DNA from: Diadema setosum
Taxonomy: Eukaryota > Echinodermata > Echinoidea > Diadematoida > Diadematidae
Assembly (NCBI GenBank): GCA_033980235.1
Contig: CM067067.1
Location: 15,062,401-15,126,400, forward strand
Direction: 5' to 3'
Length of the DNA stretch: 64,000 bases
Part shown: positions 24,840 through 36,825 of the stretch, piece after piece
Layout of the letters: each line of letters opens with the position of its first letter
How positions within the stretch are numbered: position 1 is the first letter of the stretch
Position numbers and translations under genes: made by a program
The notes under the pieces: generated by a model
The model's database searches: none
What the model was told of the DNA's origin: nothing
What the model saw: only the letters and a program-made list of their open reading frames with translations

Positions 24840-26820
24840 ACGATGTTACATGCAAATGCTACATTTACCACGCACTATGACAGACGTATCCTATCAAGAG
24901 CTTGCATCGATTTATGACTTCTAACTTTTCAGTGAGTTATCATTTGCGTATTGCTAGACAGTTACTCTCGACGCACACCTGCCTGAGGAAATACACAAAT
25001 ATATTTCAGTCTGTAATGTACTGCGAGTATTGAGGAGGAAAAAGATAGAGACAGTCCGCAGCTTGCGTATAGTCTATACTCCGGAACTGTGTTAATTTTT
25101 TGTTTTCCCTGTCGAAGAGCGAGCGCGATACGCACTCTGTGCGTCAAGCGTTGTGTTTGCGCAATCCCGATACAGCTGTGTGGGGATTTCGCAAAGAGAT
25201 TTTCCCCAATAGAGAAAAATCTCAGGGATTTCGCAATGGCACCTAGTGCTCGTGGCCGTGTAATGAAAGAACACTAGGCCTACGCTACAAAGACAATTCG
25301 GTCAAAATTTACGTGTTTGTGAATTAAATCAGAATGAGGTCCTAAAATCTCTCTGTAATGAGTGCTGCGTGGCAGATGACATAAGCCATGAAATTTAATG
25401 GGGACAGTATTTTGATATCCCAATGAATGCAAAAGAGTAATAATTACAAAAGAAACAATCGTAACAGAAGAGTTTGAGAGAAAATGTAACAAGCTGAAAA
25501 TCAGACACAACTAATGCGACCTTGTATCTAGAAATTACTAGCAGTGAAGCGTATTAAATTCGTTGCACACCATCGTCCTGGTCGACGGCCGCTGGTTTTC
25601 ATTTTCTTCTCCAGCGACAAGATGGTAAGGTTAGATTAATAATTGTTGCCTTCATTTTGGCTTGATGATTTTTGCTGTTGTTGTTTTCTAGCATGTGAGC
25701 TTTTCAATGATACAGGACTTTTCTTTATGTATGATGTTATAAAGCATTACATAGCGATAAGCCTATGATTTGAAAAAAAGAAATACCAGGTAATACATAA
25801 TACACTTTCTTATAAGCGTCGTCGAACAGTAACTGTTGTCCCATCACTTCTTGTTGAAACCCTCGATTCCAGCAAAGAATGCACTTCTCACAAACTTTAA
25901 ATGATGAATTTTAAACGGCATGTGGAAATATGTCCTTACCAATAATCCTACATTTCCGAATCCATGTGTTTACATGATGTATTCCTCTCTACAAAATATA
26001 GCTGCCCTGAGTGTTAAAAAAATACATAAATAAAATAAACTGAAAGGTGTTGCTATACAGTACCTACCTCAAAATCAGGGGAACCGATCATCAGGCTTCC
26101 TAGCCAGACAGTCAGGGCAACAAGTTGAGCTTTTAGAGTATTCCTTTTCTCCACCTGTGTTTGCAATGAGGCAACCCGACAGCGCAGTGATGAGCCGACC
26201 TGTTTATGTGAGGAATAAGCCTACCCGTCTTCGAGAGTCCCGGTTATGTGGCGAGAAAGAGGCTCCGTATATAGACATACCACGTGTACAAAATATTGTG
26301 CTGCGCACTTATTATGCTGTTGGATGTGTACGATAATGTGTGCGCGCTGCAATACGGCAAGTGACAGCGCAATGTTACACTGTATTGTACAAGTTTACGG
26401 AAGTGCGGGGATTTCCCACGACTGTTTATTAGCTTGTGCTGTTTGGCGTGTCGTGAAATCCAGAGAAGCTTTGATCCTTGCGCACTACAAAGCCACTCGA
26501 TGTTCGAGTGGGAGCTGTATGGATGTTACAATGAGTAGAATGTAAACAAACAAAACGGCAGCAATGGCGTTATGGCGCGTTGTACACTACCACGTTTTGA
26601 GTGCTTCCGCGTATAGGATCAATGTACAAACTTATAGTGGCCCACTTACCAACATAATCCCCACACAAGATGAAGAGTTCGTAGGCCTCATCTTCTTCAG
26701 CATAGCTGCACGAATAATGCAGAAGAGACGAGCGAACAAGCAAGGCGACACGAAGCAATTCACGTGTACAACATGAAATTGATGAAAAATCATAAAAGGA
26801 CAAGTCCACCTTCGTATACA
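24840..26820. other. Intron, no gene seen
   Basis: A GGGGATTTCC site lies near 26.41 kb in a stretch (CGGAAGTGCGGGGATTTCCC) related to the duplicated block at 29.7 to 30.2 kb. No exon-like pattern. Confidence 0.5.
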
Positions 26821-26890
26821 TGTGGATTGAGTGAATGCAGCAATATTAGTAGAACACAATGAGTGAGAGTTTCAGGAAAATTGGACATTG
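26820..26890. repeat. Truncated copy of the 19.07 kb MITE
   Basis: TGTGGATTGAGTGAATGCAG, TAGTAGAACACA and AGGAAAATTGGACA match one arm of the element at 19.07 kb. Confidence 0.65.
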
Positions 26891-27056
26891 AGGCCTATAG
26901 GAAGAGGTTCTTACATTTAACAAATATTGTTGTATCTTCTGTATTTCAGAGGAAATGTTGAGTCCTGCAGATGCATGAAAGTTGGTGGTAATCTGTGGTA
27001 TGCAACAAATCTGTTCAGTTTTCTTCAAATCTTTTTGTTTGATATCCCAGGACTGA

Positions 27057-27058
<2 letters not shown>

Positions 27059-27104
<46 letters not shown>
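27059..27104. repeat. (AT)n microsatellite
   Basis: Uninterrupted TA repeat. Confidence 0.95.
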
Positions 27105-27106
<2 letters not shown>

Positions 27107-27944
27107 CTATCTTATAAGAAGTTAAAACCTATAATCATCTTCCGCACATTATGTGCATAACTAAGTGTTAGGCCTACATTTTCAGTATGTTTAGCAGTCG
27201 AATATCAAATCTTTCAGGTAAAGTACTTATAATTGGATAATGCGTATTTCTGCGTGTTTATAGCAATGAATAGCAAAGAAGTTTTGTTACAAACTGAATT
27301 TGGTTTGCGTGTCCTATCATTTGCACACTATGATAGTGCTGTCGAAAATAATTATAAGGAATAGCTGGTTGAGGAATAATCATAGGCCTACGTAAACAGA
27401 AGTGCTGTCTTTTGTCAAAGCAATTTGTTAACCCTTTGTGTGCTTTCTGAGTGCATGTCAATTGACATAGGAAACCACATAGCATTGTACACACTGTCCA
27501 AAGTCCATGGCACAGAAAAGGCTAACACCTGCGATAGAGCTCATGACATCCCGATGGCATGGAGCATGGGTATGAAGTAGAGATTCTTATTTATTCTCTT
27601 CCCTGGCTCTACCATTCTTTCGCCATCTCGTATCAAATGGCAGTATAGTTAGTCTGTCTACTCATGCTGATGTCAGCATTGTAAGTAACTGCCCTTGATG
27701 AAAGCGGTGTCGCGCTGCCTGAGATAGACAGTCGCGGGGAATCCCGTGGTTCCGTTAAATCGTATTGTCCGATTCATGGCCGGGAATTAAAGGCATTATT
27801 TACCATTTGCAGATGAAACAAAAACCCCAGCTTTATAGTGCTTCAAAATAGTTCTAAAATGTGAGTTAGGGATAGAAACAACCAACGTAAAATTTTAATC
27901 ATCATAATCAATGTTAAGTATTGTTAAATATTTTTTAAAATGGA

Positions 27945-28001
27945 GTCAAAAGGGGCCTGAGCTTTCGATCCTAGCAGAATCTTCGTCAGAGGCAAAATGA
28001 C
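27945..28001 (-). ncRNA. Hammerhead ribozyme-like motif, left arm
   Basis: Reverse-complement copy of the motif at 29.24 kb, identical by eye: CTGACGA, stem II GATTC/GGATC, GAAA, then AGGC pairing with GCCT. Confidence 0.5.
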
Positions 28002-28476
28002 AAACAGGCAGGGAAAGCAATCACATAATAAAAGGACTTCACACAACAAGAACAGACAGGGACAGGCTGGGTACACAAAACAAGGAAAACAAAGGAAAGG
28101 GTGGGAAGTCATGGGCAAGGAGCCCAACAGGTAAAGGGAGGGGGATTAAAGCAGGAGGGTGGACAGACAAAAGGCAGAGGAGAGCGGACAGACAAAAGGC
28201 GGAGGAGGGTCAGTAATGATCATGAGGATCAAGGAGGCAACCACAGTGAAGGAAAGGATGAATAGGGAGGCAACATCAAAGAAGGTAAGGAACACCAGAA
28301 GGATATGGAAGGGGAAAGAGTGAAAAAAGCAACAGCAAGGGAAGGGGGGGGGGGGGGCTGAGCAAACAGAGAGCCCTTAAGGTGTACCAGGAGGAGGCAA
28401 CAAAAGGAAGTAATCAAACATATCAAAGTTTATACACAGAAATGGCAAAAATGACAATGAAATAACAGTAATGAAA

Positions 28477-28481
<5 letters not shown>

Positions 28482-28533
<52 letters not shown>

Positions 28534-28550
28534 TATATATATAGATAGAT
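28482..28550. repeat. (AT)n microsatellite
   Basis: TA repeat with two GATA interruptions, in the centre of the foldback insertion. Confidence 0.95.
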
Positions 28551-29240
28551 AAAAGAAATAGAATAAAGCACATGTGAAAACTAGGGGAGAGAAAATTGCA
28601 TACATGTATGTAGATAAGCAGGCAGGGCAAAATAAGCACAAGTATGTATAAACAAACAAACCTAGTGTGTGTATGTGTAGGCGGAAAAGGCTGTATAAAA
28701 AAGACTCGGGCTAGAGGAAGGAATAAATTGGGGAAAAAAAAGGATCTGCAAATGGAAAAAGCGCAAAGAAAGAACAAAATGAAATTAAAAAATTTTCATT
28801 ACTGTTATTTCATTGTCATTTTTGCCATTACTATATGTGTATAAACTTTGATATGTTTGATTACTTCCTTTTGTTGCCTCCTCCTGGTACACCTTAAGGG
28901 CTCTCTGTTTGCTCAGCCCCCCCCCCCCTTCCCTTGCTGTTGCTTTTTTCACTCTTTCCCCTTCCATATCCTTCTGGTGTTCCTTACCTTCTTTGATGTT
29001 GCCTCCCTATTCATCCTTTCCTTCAATGGTTGCCCCCTTGATCCTCATGTTCATTACTGACCCTCCTCCGCCTTTTGTCTGTCCACCCTCCTGCTTTAAT
29101 CCCCCTCCCTTTACCTGTTGGGCTCCTTGCCCATGAGTTCCCACCCTCTCCTTTGTTTTCTTTGTTTTGTGTACCCAGCCTGTCCCTGTCTGTTCTTGTT
29201 GTGTGAAGTCCTTATATGTGATTGCTTTCCCTGCCTGTTT

Positions 29241-29297
29241 GTCATTTTGCCTCTGACGAAGATTCTGCTAGGATCGAAAGCTCAGGCCCCTTTTGAC
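29241..29297 (+). ncRNA. Hammerhead ribozyme-like motif, right arm
   Basis: Core CTGACGA (29253 to 29259), stem II GATTC-TGCTA-GGATC (29261 to 29275), GAAA (29276 to 29279), a minimal stem III GCTC, then AGGC (29284 to 29287) that pairs with GCCT just before the core (29249 to 29252). An outer helix GTCA/TGAC closes stem I. These are the conserved parts of a type I hammerhead with a very short stem III, the form known from Penelope-like retroelements. Predicted cleavage would follow C29283. Confidence 0.5.
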
Positions 29298-29582
29298 TCC
29301 ATTTTACTTCATTGGCTCGCCTTCATTGGATAAGCAGTTTTCAGCAGCTTTTTTTGCTATATTTTTTAAAATGTGAACAATAGATAAAATTAAACTGTTT
29401 CTAGACTAAACCGTCTACAGTTATGGTAAAGTCCATGAGAAAAACAGTGATATATCCTTATATTTTAGGCTTTATTGCAAAATTTTTATAAGTAGGATGT
29501 TTTGTGACACAACTGACCTACACATATGCATCACTTGAACATTTTTTTTTTAATCACCGCTCCCAATGGCAAATGTACCTTT

Positions 29583-29700
29583 AAAGGGGATGGCTAGTCT
29601 AGTAACTGAACAATGGGAATCAGTGGGAATGCTGGGGGATGATTGTTCCAACTCTTGTGGGGCTCATTGAAGAGTACATTATGTATCTATTGTGTGAAAA
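29583..29700. repeat. One-arm copy of the TTAAAGGGGATGGCTAG MITE
   Basis: TTTAAAGGGGATGGCTAGTC to TTGTGTGAAAAT matches the left arm of the 23.25 kb element and stops there. Confidence 0.75.
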
Positions 29701-29701
29701 T

Positions 29702-30175
29702 CGGGACTACGGGTATTTCCAGCGACTGTCTATCCTGCGCTGCACTTGTGGTAGCCCAGATTCTGGCCGATTTTTGTCGTTGTGTACATTACCACCACGA
29801 GCGGCACGCGCGGCACCACGTCATGCACGTATCCACACAAATCGCGCCAGCCCGTTATAGACCGCAATATCCACACGTCTGTCTGCAATCTTTTTTTCTT
29901 TCTTTTATGTGTTATTGATTTCAACTATTGGCATCTGTCTGCAATCTTGATGGTGCAGAGCCCTTTGTAATAAAGGGCTCTGCGGGACTACGGGGATTTC
30001 CCGCGACTGTCTACCTTGCGCTGCACTTGCTGTAGTCCAGATTGTGGCAGATTTTTGCCGATGTGTCTACATTCCCACCACGCGCGGCACCACTTCATGC
30101 CCGTAGACGGCAATATATCTCCACACAAATCAGTCTGTCCGGCCGGCCGCAATCTTGATGATGTGCCTTAGTACG
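29702..30175. repeat. Tandem duplication of about 286 bp
   Basis: GGGACTACGGGTATTTCC..CGACTGTCTA and GGGACTACGGGGATTTCC..CGACTGTCTA lie about 286 bp apart, followed in both by CTGCACTTG, CCGATTTTTG/GCCGATGTG and CCACCACG.GCGGCAC. Confidence 0.7.
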
Positions 30176-30179
30176 CCCT

Positions 30180-32240
30180 CAATGCCAGCAATACGATCTC
30201 AGCTGCCCGTAATCCCATACCATACGTAACGTAACGTAACGTTACGTGAATCATTTTAGAAAACAGTTTAGGGAGTGGACTGCACTTGCGTGCCGTGTAA
30301 TGCAGGGAATCTTCGATTATCTTGTGTGACCCATGCAAAGCTAGTCAATGTTCAAGTGCACTCTATGAATGTAACAAAGAGAGATAGTTTATCGAATTAT
30401 ATTTAATAGATATTTCGGATCCTTATACTTTCATTACTTAGATCGTAACATATTTAATGTGAACATTGATATGTAATGCATATAGATAGTCTTTTGACGA
30501 ATGAATGTAAACAAATCACTGAAAGCGAATCATACATAGACAATCTGATATGTCTATACACAGCTTTATTCATGTCATAATCCTTCTGTATTACGTTACA
30601 CATCTATACATTCAAATTCGGAACCTTATACTTTCATTACCTTTATCAATGAAGACAGAGTAAGACCAAAACTTGTAAAATGAAATGCCAAAAAGTCACT
30701 GGCTGTGTTGACCCACATAAACTTAGGCACATTACATCCATTTAGCCTACATTTGCAAAGTACATGTATTCTTAGATTCTTAAATCACACACACACAAAA
30801 GTTTTTTCTGGTTGAAAATGATGATAGTAGATTTAAGAAATTAAATCAGTCACATCGGCACACACCATCACGCCCAAACGACAAATTTCTTTTCATTTTT
30901 GATATGAGGAAGTAGTGCTCCGATTGCCGTAAAATTTTGCAGGCATAATTTCATTTCATTTCATTTCATTTTTATTTCATTTCCGGCCAAAGCATATAAT
31001 ATGACAATATCATATAAATAATAATGTTTATATAATATAAATAGATCGTGACCAACTGATCGTATCGTATGGTAATGACTAGTTGATTTACCACCATCTT
31101 GGTTATGCAAACGGAGTCAATAACTATTGTGACATTTTAAGAGCTCTTATTGTATAGACTCTTCCGTTTTCGAAGATGACGGTCATAAGCGCTTGATATC
31201 GGCTCTTATCATGTGTATCACCCGAGTTGTCTCGGTTGAAGCTTACAACTTGCGTCTAGTGACTGTGACATTTTTTTCATGAATGCAATATCATGTTAAA
31301 CGCAGGAAATGATTTTTTTCTTCAATTCTTATCTTTCTATAACCCCTACCGTGCAGCATGCTTCATTTTGTCCAATCCATTAGAACGAACTTATAAAATG
31401 AGTGGCTTTTCACTGCAAAGTTTGTCTACCAAGTCTTCCAGAGACAGGTCCTCTCGGTGAGGTTTCCAAGATATCCATGACAGGTGAATGATTATGGTTA
31501 CAAGGATACTGTATAGTGACTCAAACCAATGAATGATTGCCTATAGACACATCATAGACTTCATATCCACTATCTCACTATGCATACGTAAACCAGCACT
31601 TGCTTCACATCGATCTTTGAAGGGGACGGGGACATCGTACATCTTTCTTCCTCTTTCTTTCTTTTTTTTTTCTCTCTCCCTCATGAATTATATTTCTCTC
31701 TCCCTCATGAATTATATTACGATAATTAATTGAAACATTGAAAATGTTGCCACTAACTATGGAAGAAAAGTATACGTCCATCCTCAAAATAAGGATTATT
31801 TTGCTAAGGAATTAATCAAACATCAAACCACAACTGACAATTCACCATGAAACTCGCGTAGATTATTCTTGCGATAATTTTTCTGAATATTTATCGGTCT
31901 CATGATCTCTATTACGGCCGTGTGATTGGACCGGTAAGCCCGACTTCACAGAGACAGAGTAAATCAAATCCATATACTAAATTACATTTAGTCCTTGGGG
32001 GAAAAAAAATGGAAAAAAAAAACACACCCCAAAACCATGAAATTCACACAATACATTGTAGCGTATAGTGCCTTGCCAATGCGCGTGTCGGCGTGCGTTC
32101 AACATCGGAGGTTTCTCGGGGCCAGCAGCGGTGCTTTACGCATTTTTATGAAGTCGAAGTACTGTTATCATGGTTATACGGCTTTGTAATATTCCTGTTG
32201 AACAGGAGTGGGAAACTAGTACTTCGACGCGCATCTGCGT
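30180..32240. other. Intron downstream of Gene II exon D
   Basis: Contains ACGTAAC repeats near 30.22 kb, an (ATTTC)n run near 30.95 kb and a CTCTCTCCCTCATGAATTATATT direct repeat near 31.67 to 31.71 kb. No J-domain exon is visible. Confidence 0.5.
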
Positions 32241-32247
32241 CATCTAC

Positions 32248-32393
32248 CGTCTGCAGCCGCCCCTACGGCCTGGGCACTGTCCAAATGTTCTTGAGCATGT
32301 TTCTTCAATGTCGCCACTTCGCTCAGGATTCCAAGATCTCCTCCACACGTCTTCGTTGCCTCCTCGGTCGAATCGATGCACTCCATGAAGAAC
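32248..32393 (-). CDS. Gene II exon D
   Basis: Acceptor GCTGATCAAG, donor GACG|GTAGAT, phase 2 to 1, 48 codons. It encodes FFMECIDSTEEATKTCGGDL and EVATLKKHAQEHLDSAQA. TCGG and the following helix align with D2. The exon is the last one visible of this gene; the reading frame stops two codons into the intron, so splicing is required to continue. Confidence 0.72.
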
Positions 32394-33007
32394 CTTGATC
32401 AGCAATAGACATAAAACCTTTCATATAAGGTCACAACATAATTATAAGAAGAAATGTAAAGGTAAATTGGGACGGAATTTATTTCTTCTTTTTTTTTAAA
32501 ATGAAACTATCGTGATAGGAAAAACAAAATCATCTGGCTACCTGATACGACTCTTACGTATAGTACAGCCTTTACAGGGGTAATATGAGTTACATTGTAT
32601 TTCAATTATTAAAGGCGAAGTCCACAAAAGTATACTAATTACCATTTTGACACACTGCAGCTGGTAATTACATGTCTTGTGAAACAGTTTAATTTCTTCT
32701 TGAAATTCGACAATCCATATACAGCGGCCTTAAATTAATTCTGCGTTGTCTTACGATTAATAATCACACTAGCTGACTCCCTTACAATATAGATTTGATT
32801 GTGAGAAAGCAATAGCTTGTTTTTCTCCGTAATCGTGAAGCACATTACTTTATCTGATGTACATCACATTCTACCAGCAATATATTATGCTACCTGTATA
32901 GGCCTGATTATTTGAATGTTTTCTTCTGAATCGACTTTCTCTCTCTGCCCACTCAGATCCATTCGTCATGAAATATATTCCTTGTTTCTGGACGGACAGA
33001 CACCCAC

Positions 33008-33149
33008 CTTTGGCACATCTCCACATCACCACCCTGCCATGCCGACAGTCCCCGCCGGAAGAGCAGCTTGCCATACTCCACATACCCTTCACTCTTTAAT
33101 TTCAGCTCTGGAAGGTAACCTAGGAATTCGATGAAACCCTTCATTGCCG
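33008..33149 (-). CDS. Gene II exon C
   Basis: Acceptor TTTGTTTCAG, donor AAAG|GTGGGT, phase 1 to 2, 47 residues. It encodes AAMKGFIEFLGYLPELKLK, EGYVEYGKLLFRRGLSAW and GGDVEMCQR. The F-x-x-x-LP turn and the Tyr/Leu helix match exons C1 and C2, and the split Arg codon is at the same place. Confidence 0.77.
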
Positions 33150-33450
33150 CTGAAACAAACAAATAAACAAACAAAATATTTTTGATGTCACGTGGACGAC
33201 AACATTTAAATGAATACAGAATAAAAGTCCACTAACAGTGCATTTTCGTGTGTCTTGTCGGCTAGATATGAGATTTGGACTGCCTTGAAAATAAGAAAAA
33301 AAAATATATGTGCACCACTCGATGCATGCATTATATACCACGTCATGTGATTATGTGGTATGGAAATGTGGTTTTACATAATTGAAGTTACTACGATTAT
33401 ATTACTGTGTGGTGTCAAAATTGCCTTTGGTTTTGCATTAGAATACTTTA

Positions 33451-33746
33451 TTAATGCAATCGATTGACAAATTGTCCTACATCAACGTAAACAAGCACCG
33501 ATTAATCAGTGTTTTAGTAGTAAACAGGGTAAAGGAAAATGATGAGCATACTCGAGTTGATCTCCTGATTGCCAACGATTACCAGCGATCTCCTGTGTTT
33601 CCGGTAATCAGGAGATCGTTGGTTTGAAGCCAGCCCCAATGTATGCCCATGATTTTGTCATGGCTACTGTATCACTACTAAATCACTGATCAATCGGTGC
33701 TTATTTTTGTCCATGTGTAGGGCACTCTGTCAATCAATAATGCATT
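33451..33746. mobile_element. Foldback MITE in Gene II intron
   Basis: TTAATGCAATCGATTGACA and AAGCACCGATTAATCAGTG on the left match CAATCAATAATGCATTA and CACTGATCAATCGGTGCTTA on the right as inverted repeats. The centre is a second hairpin, GATCTCCTGATTGCCAACGA / GTAATCAGGAGATCGTTGG. Confidence 0.75.
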
Positions 33747-34259
33747 AGACAAATAATTCGACGCAAGAATCAAATAAATTTGAATAGTACATTTTGATGA
33801 ATAGGTACCTATAATTCACTGGGATTTATACGTCTTTGGGAAAAAATGAATTAGCTCTTCAAATCTATGTCCATAGCACATTGAAGTTCTTAAACCTATC
33901 GTGCCAAGAATTACTACCTAGAATGTTCCTTTATACACAACATAGAAATCGATGGACACTGAAATTTTGTTACAGTAAGGGCTCTTGCAATTCATATTTT
34001 CAGAGCAGTTATGATATCGTCACTGAAGACTAACGATTCGTGTGCAGATACTCTGACCTGGCTACGCGTAGGCTAATATAGCTAATACGTATAGATTACA
34101 TTTTCGAATTTTTGAATAATAGCCAAGCTACATCTAAATGAGAAAATAGCACTAAAAATAATATCCAACTTTCATGGTATAATGTATTAGTATGAGTGTG
34201 GGTCCCTACGCACATTTCATATAGTGAACGCTAAGTTATCTGATTGTCAGAAAGCCAAC

Positions 34260-34416
34260 CTTCCGTGTTTAGCCTCGTTAGCCAGGCTACGACTGCTTGA
34301 AGAATTCTACTCCAGCCCTCCTCGAGATGGCTCAGCCACGTCGCGTCTCTATGGTGACGCCGCTTATACGCCGCATTCATGAACTGTAGGGCATCTTGGA
34401 AATATCTGTGTATAAC
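34260..34416 (-). CDS. Gene II exon B
   Basis: Acceptor CGTTTTCAG, donor GAAG|GTTGGC, phase 0 to 1, 52 codons. It encodes VIHRYFQDALQFMNAAYKRR, ATWLSHLEEGWSRILQAV and AWLTRLNTEG. The VI-x-x-(H/Y)F start equals B1 (VIEDHFMEA), and W-x-x-HLEE equals W-x-x-HLEE of B1. Donor strength is modest. Confidence 0.77.
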
Positions 34417-34685
34417 CTGAAAACGCAAAACGAATGTTTGCATAAAGGCATTGAGTGATAAAAGGATGAATACAGATGAGTGGGTGTGCAAGTTGGAGAT
34501 CTATTGAATGCGTTGTAACGCGAAACAAAATATAGTATGTTTGTTTGTTTCACTTTTCCATTTGAAAAGATGGCTGGATAGACTAGATACATGTACAGCT
34601 GGAATAGCTGGTCTTCCATGGGGTCCTAATTGTTCTAACCGAAGGAAAGAGTGTTTTGCCTCTTACTATACAATATGGCTTTAGT

Positions 34686-34758
34686 TAACCTCGGGTATTG
34701 AACCCTGGTCCTATGGATCTAAGAGAGGCAGACCGACTGAGCCAAATAATCGCCCATG
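34686..34758 (-). other. tRNA-derived fragment (SINE head)
   Basis: On the minus strand TTTGGCTCAGTCGGTCTGCC (A box) and GGACCAGGGTTCAATACCCG (B box) are properly spaced for Pol III. No acceptor-stem pairing was found, so this is tRNA-derived rather than a tRNA gene. It lies in the intron upstream of Gene II exon B. Confidence 0.5.
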
Positions 34759-34937
34759 TGCTTCGCTTTAAGGAGAGAAAGCTTAGCTTATGCTTTAATT
34801 TAGCTAGACTGCTGGTCATATCTTAGTGTTGCTGGGCTAATAAAGTACATGTATAATAGCTGAATGGCATGACGACAAAATGTCTGGTTATGATGTCAGT
34901 CAGAGAGATTTCACAGTACACCCGGCACCCTTTTGTT

Positions 34938-35083
34938 TCAATACCTAGATGTGAAATACATCATCGGCAGATCATTAGAATGACACCATAGATCTTAGAT
35001 TGATAAAAAATCAATACCTAGATGTGAAATACATCATCGGCAGATCATTAGAATGACACCATAGATCTTAGATTGATAGAAAC
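34938..35083. repeat. 73-bp perfect tandem duplication
   Basis: TCAATACCTAGATGTGAAAT to TTAGATTGATA occurs twice with a 73-bp period and almost no differences, so it is recent. Confidence 0.9.
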
Positions 35084-35754
35084 TAATGATAGGGATGACG
35101 AAGTATGGAAATAATGGTTATATGATGAATGATTATGATTATCATGGTAATATTTTGATGAAAGGACATTTTAATGATAATCATCATCATAATTCCAGCT
35201 ACGCGTACAGTGGTGAATTACGAAAGATCATAATACCTGTAATTACAAACTTATACTTGACCCATCACTATATCACCGTGAAAAGTCGCAGTTTTCTTGA
35301 AAAAAGTGCAAAATGAGGTGATTTGACTTTTGTCCAGAAAGTCAATGCACTACATCTCAGGCCACCTCCTGTAAATTTCGATGTCTTAGAATCTTCTGTA
35401 ACAAGATATGTTACGTATTTTATGACGCTTAACACCATCTTATAACAAACTAAGCTATCATGTGTAAATTGCCCAGGCATCTCTTGTAAACAATATGAAA
35501 TAGAAATCATTTTAACTTCAAAAACCGACTCATCATACTGTTCCTCTTGTGGCCTGATTTCATACCGTTTTTGCGTTGTGTTTTTCTTCGAGTTTCTTGT
35601 TCCTTTTTCCTCATATGAATTGGAACAATTTGTATATCATTGAAAAGCATGAAGTGATTATTATGAATTCAATTCATAATTAATGCTTGAGTGCTTTATA
35701 TTATAATTGGCGTCGTGTTGATTCAAGTTTTTAAGATGAAATAAGATAACACAC

Positions 35755-36056
35755 GTCTTTGCTATTTGCCGAGTCGTGATCGACGAACATTAGGGCCAGT
35801 GACGACGACGTGGTGGCGATGGTCATCGCGGCGTCTGCTGCATCGCTCTCGGTGTCGCTGGAGAGAAATGCCAATTTATAGAAGGTGAGGGCAGCGATCA
35901 TTTTATCGGTCTCCTCACGCCATCCGAGATCTGCGGCTGCCAATTTTCCCGCGGAGTTACTCATGAGCTCCAGCAATAGTTCCCCAGCCGAGTGCGAGTT
36001 GTCATGGTTGTCGACGTCACTACTTGTACCCTCAATTTGAACATGGTTAGCTTGGC
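35755..36056 (-). CDS. Gene II exon A (helical cassette)
   Basis: Acceptor TTTGCTTTGAAG, donor AAAGAC|GTGTGT, phase 1 to 0, 100 codons plus two bases. After a His/Asp/Asn-rich linker (HVQIEGTSSDVDNHDN) come helices GELLLELMSNSAGKLAAADL, MIAALTFYKLAFLSSD and ADAAMTIATTSSSLALMF. The last two align with the A exons of Genes I and III (AL-x-x-Y-x-x-A, then A-x-x-IA-x-x-S-x-x-LA). It diverges more than A1 and A2 do from each other. Confidence 0.72.
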
Positions 36057-36825
36057 CTTCAAAGCAAACATATAAAGAAACACATGTGATTATGACCTTC
36101 TATCACATGCAGGAGATTCGCCGTGAATTTATGGGAAAACATTACAAGGCATTACTTCCTCCCCTCCGTTGATGTCATATGCGGCATTTATTCTTCTGGG
36201 ATCAACTGTGACATTTACGTATAATATGTACATGTACCAATAATTTAGTAATTCTCTCATTACGCAATGTGTATGTTGAACGTATGGTGAATTCATCTGC
36301 TTCATCAAACAAGTGTATTTCGATTTGCTTGACGCATGGAGAGTAGAGCCTCTGCGTATAGGTTCCGAAAGATCCACTTATAAATAGAAATGTCAATATT
36401 GACTGATTGAGGTTTCTTCCAACTGACACTGATTTTTGCACTTGTGAAAATCTTCCATATCATTGTTGAGTAAATCCAATGATCCACACAACATTTTCTT
36501 CATACACAATAGGATAAAAAGAAATGTTTATAATTACCGTCTCCTTCAAAAAAAAAAAAAAGAGCTATGCCTATTTAACTGGGTTAGCCATACTTATCCT
36601 TATCCATACGTCATCTTTCTCGTCTTTGTTGCAATCAATGGTTTGACGTCATTCATATTTCTTTTTTTTTTCTTCTTTTTTGTTGCAATTCATCGTTAAA
36701 GCACATTTGATTAGGGCAATACAGAGCTTGCATTCATTGTCATTTTATCGTCACCTCTGAATTCTACTAAAAGTCACATTTAAAGGATTTGATAGCTGGA
36801 TTTTTAAAATGTGGCATTTCGGTAC

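Larger units (their letters stand above)
27938..29365. mobile_element. Inserted foldback element with hammerhead-like ends
   Basis: Arms 27945 to about 28470 and 28790 to 29297 are inverted copies of each other, with an (AT)n tract at 28482 to 28550 and unique sequence between. TATTTTTTAAAATG occurs on each side and may be a target duplication. The arms carry a hammerhead ribozyme-like motif reading outwards on both sides, suggesting a Penelope-like or related retroelement; no reverse transcriptase is visible. Confidence 0.6.
27788..29583. mobile_element. MITE of the 19.78 kb family, interrupted by a 1.4 kb insertion
   Basis: Left part 27788 to 27940 (TTACCATTTGCAGATGAAAC) and right part 29366 to 29583 (CTAGACTAAACCGTCTACAG, TTTATTGCAAAATTTTTATA, CACATATGCATCACTTG, AATGTACCTTTAAAG) are the two halves of the element at 19.78 kb in the opposite direction. 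Between them is an inserted foldback element, flanked by TATTTTTTAAAATG on both sides. Confidence 0.8.

Noticed and set aside
28377..28777. Tyr/Ile-rich open frames
   Set aside because: Translations of the AT microsatellite in the foldback insertion.
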